Shown here piece after piece: positions 1 through 7,937 of a stretch of 64,000 nucleotides of DNA. How positions within the stretch are numbered: the first letter of the stretch is position 1; the number at the start of each line of letters is the position of its first letter. Made by a program: the position numbers and the translations under genes. The stretch is taken from NCBI GenBank assembly GCA_965249615.1, contig CBDFMI010000006.1:434001-498000 (forward strand), in the 5' to 3' direction. The notes under the pieces are model-generated. The model worked only from the letters and a program-made list of their open reading frames with translations, made no database searches and had not been told where the DNA came from. This stretch comes from G963555815 sp965249615 [NCBI: bacterium]. Its GTDB lineage: Bacteria > UBA8248 > JACPRG01.

Positions 1-2
1 TG

Positions 3-1565
3 GGGGGCCGGGCCTCTTCAGACTTCATCCGAAAGGGCGCCCGGGACGCCGAGGTCTCGGGCCTCTTTTCGCTGAAGGAGGATGCACATGCCCTTCAGCG
101 CGCCGCCGCCCTTGGCCTCTCCACCGAGGGGGCCGATCTCCTCCTCCGTCGGGTCGTCTCCTCAGAGGGGAAAAACCGCTGCTACGTTAACGAGGCCCCC
201 GCCACAGTGGGAATGCTCGAGAAGATCGGGGAATTTTTGGTCGACATCCATGGCCAACACCAGCACCAGCGCCTCCTCCACCCGGAGAACCACCTGGAGG
301 TCCTCGACGCCTTCGCCGGCCTGGAGGGGAAGCGAGGGGTCCTGGCCGAAGGGGTTCGCGAGGTCCGGTCGCTGGAGGCCAAAAAGAGAGAGCTTGAGCA
401 GGCGGAGGCCCATCAACAGAGCCGGATAGAACTTCTTGAATTCCAGGTCCGGGAGATCGAAGGGGCTCGCGTCGTCGCCGGGGAAGAGGAGACCCTCGAG
501 GCCGAGATTCGCCTCCTCTCTCATGCCGAAGAGAGACGGCGGCTCGCTCAAGAGGTCTTTGAGGCGCTCTATGGCTCAGAGGGCTCCGTCACCGAGCGGC
601 TCGCCTCTTTGGCGGGGCTCCTGGCGCGTCTTGGCGAGATCGACCCGGAGCAGGCGGGGGCAGCACAGGAGGGGAAAGAGGCCCTCGTCCAGGTGGAAGA
701 GTTGGCCCGTGGGCTCCGGGACTACGCCGAACGCGTCGAGGCGAACTCCGAACGCCTTCAACAGGCTGAAGAGCGTCTCCACCTCCTTCGGACGCTGAAG
801 AAGAAATATGGCGGGTCTCTGGATTCCGTGTTGGCCTTTCAGCAAGAAGCCCAGCAGGAGCTGGAGTCCATGTCCCGGCGCGAGGAGACACTCGCCGAGA
901 CCACCCGGACCCTTGACACCCTTCGGTCGAAGGTGGCGAAGAAGGCCCTTACCCTTTCTAAGGTGAGGCGCGAGGGTGCCCTCCACCTCTCCAAGTCCAT
1001 CGAGCGGGAGATCCAGACCCTTGGGATGAAGCGGGTCTCCTTTGAAGTGCCCCTGTGCGAGGAGGAGGACCCGGAGAGCTTCGTCGAGCGGAATGGAAAA
1101 AGACTTCGCCTGTCGGAGGAGGGGATTGACCAGGTCGAGTTTCAGTTCGAGCCCAACCCCGGCGAGGGGCTTCGGCCCCTTTCGCGGATCGCCTCAGGGG
1201 GGGAGCTCTCCCGCGTGATGCTTGCCGTCAAGACGGTCCTGGCGGATCGGGATCAAGTCTCCACGCTCGTCTTTGACGAGGTGGACGCCGGCATCGGCGG
1301 GGCCATCGCCGAGGTGGTCGGCCAGAAGCTCAAAGGCACCTCCCGGGGCCGTCAGGTCTTCTGCATCACCCACCTCCCCCAGATCGCCGCTCTGGCTGAC
1401 CAGCACTTCCTCATCTCAAAGGTGCCCTCAAAGGGCCGGACGAAGACCGAAGTGCGGCCTCTCACCCTTGAAGATCGTGTCGAGGAGATCGCGAGGATGT
1501 CGGGAGGGAAGGCCGTCACAGAGACGACCCGCCGTCACGCCCGGGAGATCCTGGGGATTTCGTAA
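3..1565 (+). CDS. recN: DNA repair protein RecN (5' truncated by window edge)
   Basis: RecN is an SMC-like ABC ATPase that acts early in double-strand break repair. The frame is open from base 3 and enters mid-protein with GRASSDFIRKGA, the stretch that follows the Walker A loop in RecN. About 50 N-terminal residues, including Walker A, therefore lie outside the window. Visible in order are DIHGQHQHQ near base 243, a long Glu/Arg/Leu-rich coiled coil (about 330-960), the ABC signature ASGGELSRVMLA near 1190, Walker B LVFDEVDAGIGG near 1267 and ITHLPQIAALAD near 1365. The GTG at 207 is internal and not the real start. The gene ends 52 bp before a convergent minus-strand gene. The family call is firm; only the start is missing. 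Confidence 0.97.
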   Translation, partial: GGRASSDFIRKGARDAEVSGLFSLKEDAHALQRAAALGLSTEGADLLLRRVVSSEGKNRCYVNEAPATVGMLEKIGEFLVDIHGQHQHQRLLHPENHLEVLDAFAGLEGKRGVLAEGVREVRSLEAKKRELEQAEAHQQSRIELLEFQVREIEGARVVAGEEETLEAEIRLLSHAEERRRLAQEVFEALYGSEGSVTERLASLAGLLARLGEIDPEQAGAAQEGKEALVQVEELARGLRDYAERVEANSERLQQAEERLHLLRTLKKKYGGSLDSVLAFQQEAQQELESMSRREETLAETTRTLDTLRSKVAKKALTLSKVRREGALHLSKSIEREIQTLGMKRVSFEVPLCEEEDPESFVERNGKRLRLSEEGIDQVEFQFEPNPGEGLRPLSRIASGGELSRVMLAVKTVLADRDQVSTLVFDEVDAGIGGAIAEVVGQKLKGTSRGRQVFCITHLPQIAALADQHFLISKVPSKGRTKTEVRPLTLEDRVEEIARMSGGKAVTETTRRHAREILGIS

Positions 1566-1617
1566 GAAACGGCTCTGACGTTATACGGGGGGCGAAGGAT
1601 TTGTGGCGAAGCCCTGC

Positions 1618-2781
1618 TTAGATCCCGATCCCATCGAAGATGAGCCTTTGGAAGCGCCAGGCGAACCTCTTGCGGGTCTCCCGGTAGATCTGGGAGTAGG
1701 TCTTTCGTCCCGAGGCCATGTCGGCCAGAAGGTTCATCACCCGCTGGCTCCTCACGCCCGTGAGATAGCAGATGTATGGGTGGTCCAGGAGGAGACGGGC
1801 GAACCGGTCGGCAAAGGTGAGCTCGGTGGTGACTGTCTGACCGATGTGGCGGCTGTAGGCCTCTAGGGACTCTCCCCTCTTCAGGAAGCCATCTACGACC
1901 TCTGCCCCGAGGTTCCCTGTCTCGATGGCGTACTGGATCCCCTCGCCCGTGAGGGGATCGATGAGGCCCGCGGCGTCTCCACAGACGATGGCTCGGGAAG
2001 TGTTCAGCGGGGCATGACTCGATCGAAGAGGGACGGGAGCACCCGTTATGCTGAGATTCGAATTCTCTCGAAGCAGGGGATGATTCTGGAGGTAATCCAT
2101 GAGGGAGGCCTTCAGACCCCCCACGCGGTCGAGGGTGGTAATGGCCCCGATGTTGAGATGGTCCCCTTTAGGGAAGATCCAACGGTAGCCCCGGGGGAGG
2201 GCGCCGAGATCGAAATGGAGGGCCTTTTGAGCGAGCCGGAGGGCTTCTGGTGGGACCTGGACCTCTGCCTCAATGGCGAGACCCCGTCGAAGGCCCTTGG
2301 TGAGGCCAAGGGTCTTGGCCACAATCCCCCGGCCCCCGTCGGCCCCGATGAGGGCCGCCCCGCGATACCTCTTCTCTCCGCACCGCACCCAGACGCCGTT
2401 CGCCTCTTCGTGCACCTCCTCGACGGGGGAGTGGGCCAACACCCTTGCCCCCGCCTCGGCGGCCTTCTGGGCAAGAAGCGCGTCGAACCGGCTGCGGCGG
2501 ACCATGTGGATGGCGAGATCAATGGGCTTGCCCTTGAGGAAAGAGCGGGCTTTATAGGAGAACTGGTACATGCCAACGGTATGCTCTAGGACGGACTCGA
2601 TGCTGAAATCGAGGCCGCGCAAGGCCCTGGGGCTGATACCTCCGGCGCAGGCCTTTCGGCGATCCAGGGCGTCCCGCTCCAAGAGGAGAACCTCCCATCC
2701 CCGTTGGGCCAGCTTCCTTGCGGCTGTAGAACCTGCCGGTCCCGCCCCGACCACGATGCAGTCATAGCGACTGCACTTCAT
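1618..2781 (-). CDS. Geranylgeranyl-reductase-family FAD-dependent oxidoreductase
   Basis: A 387-residue flavoprotein of the geranylgeranyl reductase / digeranylgeranylglycerophospholipid reductase group, which saturates isoprenoid chains of quinones, lipids or (bacterio)chlorophyll. The N-terminal Rossmann motif is VVGAGPAGSTAARKLAQRG (about residues 10-28), followed by an acidic residue in LLLERD. The second FAD motif, VCGDAAGLIDPLTGEGIQYA, sits around residues 287-306. The ATG overlaps the stop of the upstream 58-residue membrane gene by four bases (ATGA), so the two are probably translationally coupled. The substrate cannot be told from the sequence. No photosynthesis genes are nearby, so quinone or lipid tailoring is more likely than chlorophyll. 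Confidence 0.88.
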   Translation of the reverse strand: MKCSRYDCIVVGAGPAGSTAARKLAQRGWEVLLLERDALDRRKACAGGISPRALRGLDFSIESVLEHTVGMYQFSYKARSFLKGKPIDLAIHMVRRSRFDALLAQKAAEAGARVLAHSPVEEVHEEANGVWVRCGEKRYRGAALIGADGGRGIVAKTLGLTKGLRRGLAIEAEVQVPPEALRLAQKALHFDLGALPRGYRWIFPKGDHLNIGAITTLDRVGGLKASLMDYLQNHPLLRENSNLSITGAPVPLRSSHAPLNTSRAIVCGDAAGLIDPLTGEGIQYAIETGNLGAEVVDGFLKRGESLEAYSRHIGQTVTTELTFADRFARLLLDHPYICYLTGVRSQRVMNLLADMASGRKTYSQIYRETRKRFAWRFQRLIFDGIGI

Positions 2782-2954
2782 CCCGATGTCCCCTTCCGCT
2801 CAAGCAGCTTGCCTGTCAGAAAGATGGCCACGCCGATCCCCAGCCACTGAAGCTCGTATCTGACCGCCCCTTCCCGGGTCACTCCGATAAAGAAGGCGGT
2901 CCCGACCTGGAGCAGCGCCACTATCTGCATTGCCCGTCCGATGTAGTAGAGCAT
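2778..2954 (-). CDS. Small two-helix membrane protein (58 aa)
   Basis: A short frame reading MLYYIGRAMQIVALLQVGTA at its start, with two hydrophobic stretches (about residues 10-25 and 37-50) separated by a charged turn, ending in a basic Lys/Arg tail. A GAAAG ribosome-binding-like sequence precedes the ATG. The stop overlaps the start of the geranylgeranyl-reductase-like gene as ATGA, the usual sign of a coupled real gene. No function is recognised. Its placement suggests a membrane partner or anchor for the flavoprotein. It is below the size cut of many gene finders. Confidence 0.7.
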   Translation of the reverse strand: MLYYIGRAMQIVALLQVGTAFFIGVTREGAVRYELQWLGIGVAIFLTGKLLERKGTSG

Positions 2955-3031
2955 CTTTCGGGTTAATCTCCATCTCGGCTCGGCCCCCCATCCCCCTTCC
3001 GCAACACCTCACAGGGGAGGACTGGGGGCCT

Positions 3032-3517
3032 TCATCTGCGGGGCGAAAACTTCTTCTTCAGGGCCTTCTCCACGGCCGGAGGCACCAGGCCCGAGACGTT
3101 GCCCCCGTACTGGGCCACCTCCTTGACGATGGCGCTGCTGAGGTAGGAATACTCCTGACGGGGTGCCAAGAAGATAGTTTCTACCTCCTTGTCGAGGCTT
3201 CGGTTCATCAGGGCCATCTGGAACTCATACTCAAAGTCAGAGACGGCTCGAAGCCCTCGGACGATGACGTTCGCCCCCTGATCCCGGGCAAATTTCACCA
3301 GGAGGCTGTCAAAGGGCTCCACCGAGACCGACGAAACCCCTGCCAAGGCCTCGCGGATGAACCCCACGCGTTCCTCGATGGAGAAAGAGGGGGGCTTTTT
3401 GAGATTCTTGGCGACGGAGACGATCACGCGGTCAAACATCCGAGCCGAGCGATGGATGATGTCCAGATGGCCGTTGGTGAAAGGGTCGAAAGTTCCTGGA
3501 TAGACAGCTGATTGCAT
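3032..3517 (-). CDS. coaD: Pantetheine-phosphate adenylyltransferase (CoaD)
   Basis: Transfers AMP from ATP to 4'-phosphopantetheine in coenzyme A synthesis; cytosolic. The 161-residue length is normal. The N-terminal nucleotidyltransferase signature is complete: YPGTFDPFTNGHLDII with the T/HxGH-type element. Further conserved pieces are VIVRGLRAVSDFEYEFQMAL and the EYSYLSSAIVKEVAQYGG segment. The start MQSAVYPGTFD is the family-typical one. The first 86 bases overlap the 3' end of rlmN in another frame (see the finding on this overlap). Confidence 0.97.
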   Translation of the reverse strand: MQSAVYPGTFDPFTNGHLDIIHRSARMFDRVIVSVAKNLKKPPSFSIEERVGFIREALAGVSSVSVEPFDSLLVKFARDQGANVIVRGLRAVSDFEYEFQMALMNRSLDKEVETIFLAPRQEYSYLSSAIVKEVAQYGGNVSGLVPPAVEKALKKKFSPRR

Positions 3518-4655
3518 CCTGGCGGCCCTCAGAAAGACTTGCCGTCAATCTATCCGCCCGCGGGGGGGCTGTCAATGGAATCCGGGCCGGGGAATTTGAA
3601 CCCGGAGAGAATTTTCCCGCCAACTGCCCGCAGGCGGCGTCGATGTCCCGCCCACGGCTTTCCCGGACAGTGACCGTCATCCCGACCTCCGACAGCAGGG
3701 CGGCAAACCGGTTGACGACGGCCGCTTCGGGTCTTCGGTAGGGGAGCCCTGGGGATTCGTTAAAGGGGATAAGGTTCACCTTGCACCGGATCCCCTTTAG
3801 AAGTTCACCCAGGTGGCTCGCATCTTCAGGGGAATCGTTGACGCTGGAAAGGAGGCAGTACTCGAACGTGATGCGCTGACGCGGTGGAAGATGAATCTGC
3901 CGGCAGGCGTCCAGGAGGACGGTGAGGGGATATTTCTTGTTGACGGGGATAAGCCGGTTTCGCCGCTCATCGTCAGGCGCACCGAGAGAGATGGCCAGGC
4001 GGACCTGGGGAAACTCCGCCTTGAATCGGGTCATCGCCGGGACGAGGCCGCAGGTTGAGACTGTGATTCGCCGAGGTGGGACCGCCAGCCATGCGGGATG
4101 GGTCAGGATCCGAAGTGCCCTTGCCACTTCTTCATAGTTGTCGAGAGGTTCCCCCATCCCCATGAAGACCAGGTTCGTCACCCTCTCTTCGGGGGCTGCC
4201 CGACGAGCGGCGAGATATTGATCGACGATCGAGGCGGTCTTGAGCTGCTCCAGAAGTCCCAGGGTCCCCGTGGCACAGAAAGCGCACCCCATGCGACACC
4301 CCGCCTGGACCGAGAGGCAGAGCGTGAGACGGCCTGAGTCTGGGATGAGGACGCTCTCGAAGGGATGGCCGGCGGAGGTGCGGAAGAGAAATTTTCGGAT
4401 TCCGTCCCGGGAGGCCTGGCAGGTCTCGGGGACGAGGTGGGTAATCGTGCATGATTCCGCCAGGCGAGGCCGAAGATCCTTGGGCAGGTCCGTCATCTCG
4501 TCGAAGGACCGGCTCCCCCGGACGAAGACCCAGCGCGCTAACTGTCGTCCCCGGTAAGGGGAAAGGCCGAGATCCTCGGCGAGCTCCAGGAACTCCCTCT
4601 CGGTGAGGCCCTTGAGATCAGGCTTCCCGTTCTTCGCCGTCAGCAACGTGGGCAC
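3432..4655 (-). CDS. rlmN: 23S rRNA (adenine-C2)-methyltransferase RlmN
   Basis: Radical-SAM enzyme that methylates C2 of A2503 in 23S rRNA and of A37 in some tRNAs. The CxxxCxxC cluster motif appears as CRMGCAFC, preceded by LCLSVQAG. NLVFMGMGEPLDNY is the family GEP motif, and STCGLVP contains one of the two mechanistic Cys pairs. The second conserved Cys is in DIDAACGQL. The usual family C terminus comes just after AACGQLAGK, but this frame runs on for about 58 more residues of basic, low-information sequence into the coaD coding region. That tail is probably either a recent read-through of a lost stop or a sequence error. Core function should be intact. Confidence 0.95.
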   Translation of the reverse strand: MPTLLTAKNGKPDLKGLTEREFLELAEDLGLSPYRGRQLARWVFVRGSRSFDEMTDLPKDLRPRLAESCTITHLVPETCQASRDGIRKFLFRTSAGHPFESVLIPDSGRLTLCLSVQAGCRMGCAFCATGTLGLLEQLKTASIVDQYLAARRAAPEERVTNLVFMGMGEPLDNYEEVARALRILTHPAWLAVPPRRITVSTCGLVPAMTRFKAEFPQVRLAISLGAPDDERRNRLIPVNKKYPLTVLLDACRQIHLPPRQRITFEYCLLSSVNDSPEDASHLGELLKGIRCKVNLIPFNESPGLPYRRPEAAVVNRFAALLSEVGMTVTVRESRGRDIDAACGQLAGKFSPGSNSPARIPLTAPPRADRLTASLSEGRQDAISCLSRNFRPFHQRPSGHHPSLGSDV

Positions 4656-4852
4656 TTGAATACACCTCTGCGAGAGAGGGGACTAAAGGGATACTCTTCA
4701 AAATAGGGTGGAAAGGATTTCGTGTCAACGCCGCCCCTATATGCCCGTGTTATCCTCTTAACCTTCCGGTGGAAGTGGTGGCTACCACTTGAGCCGGGGC
4801 TGAAACGGGAGCTGGGAGGCCCCCACAGAAGATAAAATTTCGCCCTCTGGGA

Positions 4853-4858
4853 TACAAT
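4853..4858 (+). promoter_or_regulatory. Possible -10 element upstream of receiver-like gene
   Basis: A TACAAT hexamer lies 72 bases before the ATG at 4930. The matching -35 position holds no good hexamer, so this is a weak call. The gap 4656-4929 also contains a short hairpin (GTGGT/ACCAC, near 4768-4781) of unknown meaning. Confidence 0.3.
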
Positions 4859-4929
4859 AGAGGTGAGACGCCTGGAGTTCTCTTCTCCGGGTCTAACGGA
4901 TCTAGGCGGAGCCCCTCTGGGAGGGAGAT

Positions 4930-5310
4930 ATGGCCAGTCCCATCCTCATTGCCGTTGGGGATCTCTTTTTCTCGTCTAAGCTGGACGCGACGGCCCGAGC
5001 GCTTGGTATATCTATTCGGTGTCTTGTCACTTGTGAGCAGGTTCTCGAGACCGCGAGTCAGGAGGTCCCACCCCTCATCGTGGTGGATCTGGACTCGGTG
5101 GGGGGAGATCCGGTGGGCCTTGTTCGAAGCCTCAAGGGGAATTCGAAGACGCAAGGGATCCCCGTCGTCGGTTTTTTGCGCCATACCAGCGTGGAGCTTC
5201 GACAACAGGCGTTAGAGGCAGGTTGCAACGAGGTCCTCGTCCGCTCGACCTTCGTAGAGGTCCTTCCAGAGATCTTAAAATCTTACGCAGACCCAGCGGC
5301 AAGATCTTAA
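4930..5310 (+). CDS. Receiver-like (CheY-fold) domain protein
   Basis: A stand-alone 126-residue protein with the alternating pattern of a response-regulator receiver domain. The beta-3 strand LIVVDLDSVGGDP supplies a candidate phospho-Asp. The later GIPVVGFLRH and ALEAGCNEVLVRSTF resemble beta-4 and beta-5 with the alpha-4/alpha-5 region. The N-terminal acidic pair is reduced to a single Asp (VGDL), the conserved Thr/Ser after beta-4 is not clear, and the beta-5 Lys is replaced by Arg, so it may be a pseudo-receiver that does not accept phosphate. A strong GGGAGGGAG-type ribosome site sits just before the ATG. It stands alone, without a kinase. Confidence 0.65.
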   Translation: MASPILIAVGDLFFSSKLDATARALGISIRCLVTCEQVLETASQEVPPLIVVDLDSVGGDPVGLVRSLKGNSKTQGIPVVGFLRHTSVELRQQALEAGCNEVLVRSTFVEVLPEILKSYADPAARS

Positions 5311-5781
5311 AACGACGACGGATTTGAAAAATTTTAGATTAATTTTCGTTTTTTCCGCGTTTGCCTAGAATTTCCGAAATTTTTTTCTCCTCACAATATT
5401 GCGATCTTTCTACACATTCCGGACGAAAGAAATGGCCGACGACTCCTTCTTTAAAGACGTCGGGTGGACGTTCAAGAGCGGCCGTTAAAAAGCTAAACTC
5501 CACGCGAACCCTTATGTGGCAAGGATGCGTAGGAAGCATCCTCTGAGGCGAGAAGGGAATCAAAGATCACTTGGACGAAATGTTTTTCTTTCTTAATTCT
5601 GATCCCGGACCCACGGATTAAAAAAACCCCCGTCATCGGGCGTAAAATTTTTTCATTTTGTGACGAAAAAGGTTGTTAAATTTTTTTTATGCATCATATT
5701 AATATGGATTTTAGCCTCAGGCTTTGGCACAGGCATGAGGATTGATGAGAGCACGCAGAGACAACGAAGGGGGGTTGTTGC
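5311..5781. other. AT-rich intergenic stretch
   Basis: About 470 bp with many A and T runs, in sharp contrast to the GC-rich surroundings. No conserved gene was recognised; frames of 61 and 74 residues in it look like chance. Near its right end, TTGTTA (5673-5678) and TATTAA (5697-5702) are spaced 18 bp apart and could be the promoter of the lysine-rich peptide gene at 5782. The composition would also fit a silenced or nucleoid-protein-bound region or a non-coding RNA locus; none of this can be shown here. Confidence 0.5.
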
Positions 5782-5898
5782 ATGCCAGTAAAGAGAAAGA
5801 AAAAGACCACAAAGAAGAAAGCTAAGAGGAAGGCAACGACGAAGAAAAAGAAGAAGACCACAAAGAAGAAAGCTAAGAAGAAGACACGTCGTCTGTAG
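5782..5898 (+). CDS. Lysine-rich basic peptide (38 aa), histone-tail-like
   Basis: ATG at 5782 opens a 38-codon frame made almost only of Lys, Thr, Ala and Arg (MPVKRKKKTTKKKAKRKATT at its N terminus), ending in TRRL. It is built from two exact copies of a 24-bp unit (5803-5826 and 5854-5877) coding KTTKKKAK. The upstream GAAGGGGGG can serve as ribosome site and a hairpin follows the stop. Such composition is known from small bacterial histone-H1-like nucleoid proteins; a DNA- or RNA-binding role is inference. The Lys-rich composition lowers the chance of being recognised by homology, and the possibility of a non-coding purine repeat remains. Confidence 0.55.
   Translation: MPVKRKKKTTKKKAKRKATTKKKKKTTKKKAKKKTRRL
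5803..5877 (+). repeat. Two exact 24-bp direct repeats inside the lysine-rich gene
   Basis: Bases 5803-5826 and 5854-5877 are identical and in the same frame, 51 bp apart, encoding the repeated KTTKKKAK unit. The bases between them are also purine-rich Lys codons, so the gene looks as if it grew by in-frame duplication. Confidence 0.85.
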
Positions 5899-5904
5899 TC
5901 TCCA

Positions 5905-5929
5905 CCTGGGAGGATTGATCTCTCCCAGG
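5905..5929 (+). terminator. Hairpin after the lysine-rich gene
   Basis: An 8-bp perfect stem, CCTGGGAG pairing with CTCCCAGG, encloses a 9-base loop, starting 7 bases after the stop codon of the 38-aa gene. There is no T run after it, so it may act as an mRNA 3' stabiliser or a factor-dependent stop rather than an intrinsic terminator. The rest of the gap to 6176 shows nothing recognisable. Confidence 0.45.
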
Positions 5930-6176
5930 CCGTAGCTCGGACGCTCTGAATGCCTGTGCCAGGCTGGATTCTTTAATCCTTTTTAGTGACTGGAATTGGG
6001 TCCGAGCCAAGTGGAAGAGAGATTAGGAACTGAGGGCTCCATATAAAGGGCATTCCATAGACGTTGTTTCGGCGAGTTTCCCTCCCCGGCCAATCTGTTT
6101 TTCCCCATTGAACTTTTAAGCGATCAGAAGAGCGGCAAGGCGCCAGAGGGAATGGTCTGCGGCGCGTTGAGCCCCT

Positions 6177-7103
6177 TCAAGGTTTTTTGTCTCGGGGGAC
6201 GATCTCGGCTCTCTGGGGGTTTTCGGCCCTGAGAGTCCTGAAATGTGTGAGGGCGAGGGCCGGACTGGAATTGGCGTAGCAGTAGACGCACCCATGGGGG
6301 CAGGTGTCGTAGGAGCCGATGTCCCGGCTCGCGGAACAGCCGCACTCCTCGCGCGTAGGCCGAGACGGCACCGGCTCCCGCGTTTCCTCCGCGCGGCCCC
6401 CTAGCGCCAGCAGCCGGGCCGCATCCACGCACCTCGCCTTCCCGATCTTCCCACCCCCGCCAGTGGAAAGCAGATCATCGCTGCAGCATGCCTCCAGTGC
6501 GATCCCTTCCGCATGCGCCATCTCGGGGAGCTCAGCGGCCAGTGCTCGCTTCTCCTCTACGTTCGGGTCAAGGAGACGGATCCCTTTCTCGGCCCGAAAA
6601 TCCTCTGCGTTTCGCAGCACCTTGCGGTAGAAGACGGTGAAGCTCATGATGCAGCGCCGGGTTGCCCCGGCAAGATGGCGGGCCATCTCTCCAAACCGGC
6701 GCCGGTGAAAATCCGCCTGCGTCGACGAGGAGAGGACGATGGGGTCGTAGCGCCAGACGAGGCGGTCAGGGCCGAAGGTGTCGGCCAGCGTGCGAGCCAC
6801 TTCGACGCCCCGAGTCCAGGGCGGGACTCTGGGCTCTAGGGCCCTTGGAAGCCCCGTGAGGGTGTAGTGGCAATAGAAAGGGACTGCAGTCCTAGAGATC
6901 TCATCCAAGACAGAAAGGAATGGACCGTAGTTCCTGGACCAGAAGACGTAGCCCCGCACGTCTTCTGGCCGCAGAGAGACCTCCTGGGGTTTGCCTCCAT
7001 AGGGATTTCGCCACCGCACGTGTCCCGCCCGGAATCTGCCTCGAAACCATTCGGCGTAGAAGGCCGGGATGTCCGTCCTGCGGCTGACGGAGATGATCGC
7101 CAT
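6177..7103 (-). CDS. DUF1848 family protein (Cys-rich, radical-SAM-like)
   Basis: A 308-residue protein with the DUF1848 pattern. The N terminus ISVSRRTDIPAFYAEWF is the family hallmark, and VFWSRNYGPFL and PFYCHYTLTG follow. The C-terminal block CGCSASRDIGSYDTCPHGCV ends with CYA, giving the closely spaced cysteines thought to bind a metal or Fe-S cluster. The biochemical role of the family is unknown. It lies 9 bp downstream of the BtpA-family gene on the same strand and probably shares its transcript. Confidence 0.9.
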   Translation of the reverse strand: MAIISVSRRTDIPAFYAEWFRGRFRAGHVRWRNPYGGKPQEVSLRPEDVRGYVFWSRNYGPFLSVLDEISRTAVPFYCHYTLTGLPRALEPRVPPWTRGVEVARTLADTFGPDRLVWRYDPIVLSSSTQADFHRRRFGEMARHLAGATRRCIMSFTVFYRKVLRNAEDFRAEKGIRLLDPNVEEKRALAAELPEMAHAEGIALEACCSDDLLSTGGGGKIGKARCVDAARLLALGGRAEETREPVPSRPTREECGCSASRDIGSYDTCPHGCVYCYANSSPALALTHFRTLRAENPQRAEIVPRDKKP

Positions 7104-7112
7104 AAAGACCTT

Positions 7113-7922
7113 TCAGGAAGAGAGGGGGACTGAACGGCCCTTTCGCACCAGAGCCTCCACGCGGGCCTGGTCGACGGGGCGGTCGATGAGCCCCCCTTCC
7201 TTCAGGTGGGTGCCCACGATGGCCCCATCCGCCGCTTTCAGCGTAGCCTCCACATTTTCTTCGCACACACCGCTGCCCACCAGGACCGGGGTTTCTGGGA
7301 TCGCACTTTTAATTTGGCCCACCACCTCCAGGTCAGCCGGTTCCCCCGTTGCCACGCCCGACACCACCACCGCGTCGGCCAACCCCCTTCCCGTCAGATC
7401 TCTCGCCTCGCGCTCTGGGTCCGGGGTGCCAAGAGGATGGGCGTGTTTCACCTGAAGGTCGGCGAAGATTTTTAGAGGGACGCCGAGACGGCTCCGAAGG
7501 CGAAGCGTCTTGTGAGCTCGGCCCTGGATGATCCCCTGATCGGTCACCATGGCGCCGATATGGATCCCGATGCGAATGAAGGATGATCCTGTGGCAGTCG
7601 CAATACTAAGAGCCGCCTCGGCGTCGTTTCGGAGGACGCTCACCCCGCAGGGGAGGTCCACGGACCGGCGGACCTCAGAGACGATGCGGGTCATGGACGC
7701 CACGGTGATGGCCTCCACCCTCCCCGGAAGGAAGGGAAGATCCCCGAAATTCTCAATAACGAGACCGTGGGCGCCCCCCGCCCGGAGGGTTTGTGCGTCC
7801 TTGAGGGCCCGCTCCAGGATCACCCCCAAGTCCCCGCCGTAGCGGGGGCTCCCGGGGAGCGGGAGGAGGTGGACCATGCCCAGGAGAGGCTTTTTGACCG
7901 AGAAGAGCGCTTTCAGTTCCAT
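7113..7922 (-). CDS. BtpA/SgcQ family TIM-barrel protein
   Basis: A 269-residue protein that begins with the family motif GMVHLLPLPGSPRY, continues with GAHGLVIENFGD and GSSFIRIGIHIGAMVTDQGI, and ends in a phosphate-binding-like VLVGSGVCEENV plus GAIVGTHLKEGG. BtpA in cyanobacteria is needed for photosystem I accumulation, but most bacteria with this family have no photosystem, so its general role is unresolved; SgcQ-type members sit in sugar operons. Here it is flanked by a DUF1848 gene and a membrane glycosyltransferase on the same strand, with gaps of 9 and 15 bp. Confidence 0.9.
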   Translation of the reverse strand: MELKALFSVKKPLLGMVHLLPLPGSPRYGGDLGVILERALKDAQTLRAGGAHGLVIENFGDLPFLPGRVEAITVASMTRIVSEVRRSVDLPCGVSVLRNDAEAALSIATATGSSFIRIGIHIGAMVTDQGIIQGRAHKTLRLRSRLGVPLKIFADLQVKHAHPLGTPDPEREARDLTGRGLADAVVVSGVATGEPADLEVVGQIKSAIPETPVLVGSGVCEENVEATLKAADGAIVGTHLKEGGLIDRPVDQARVEALVRKGRSVPLSS

Positions 7923-7937
7923 CGCGGTGGCTTAAAT

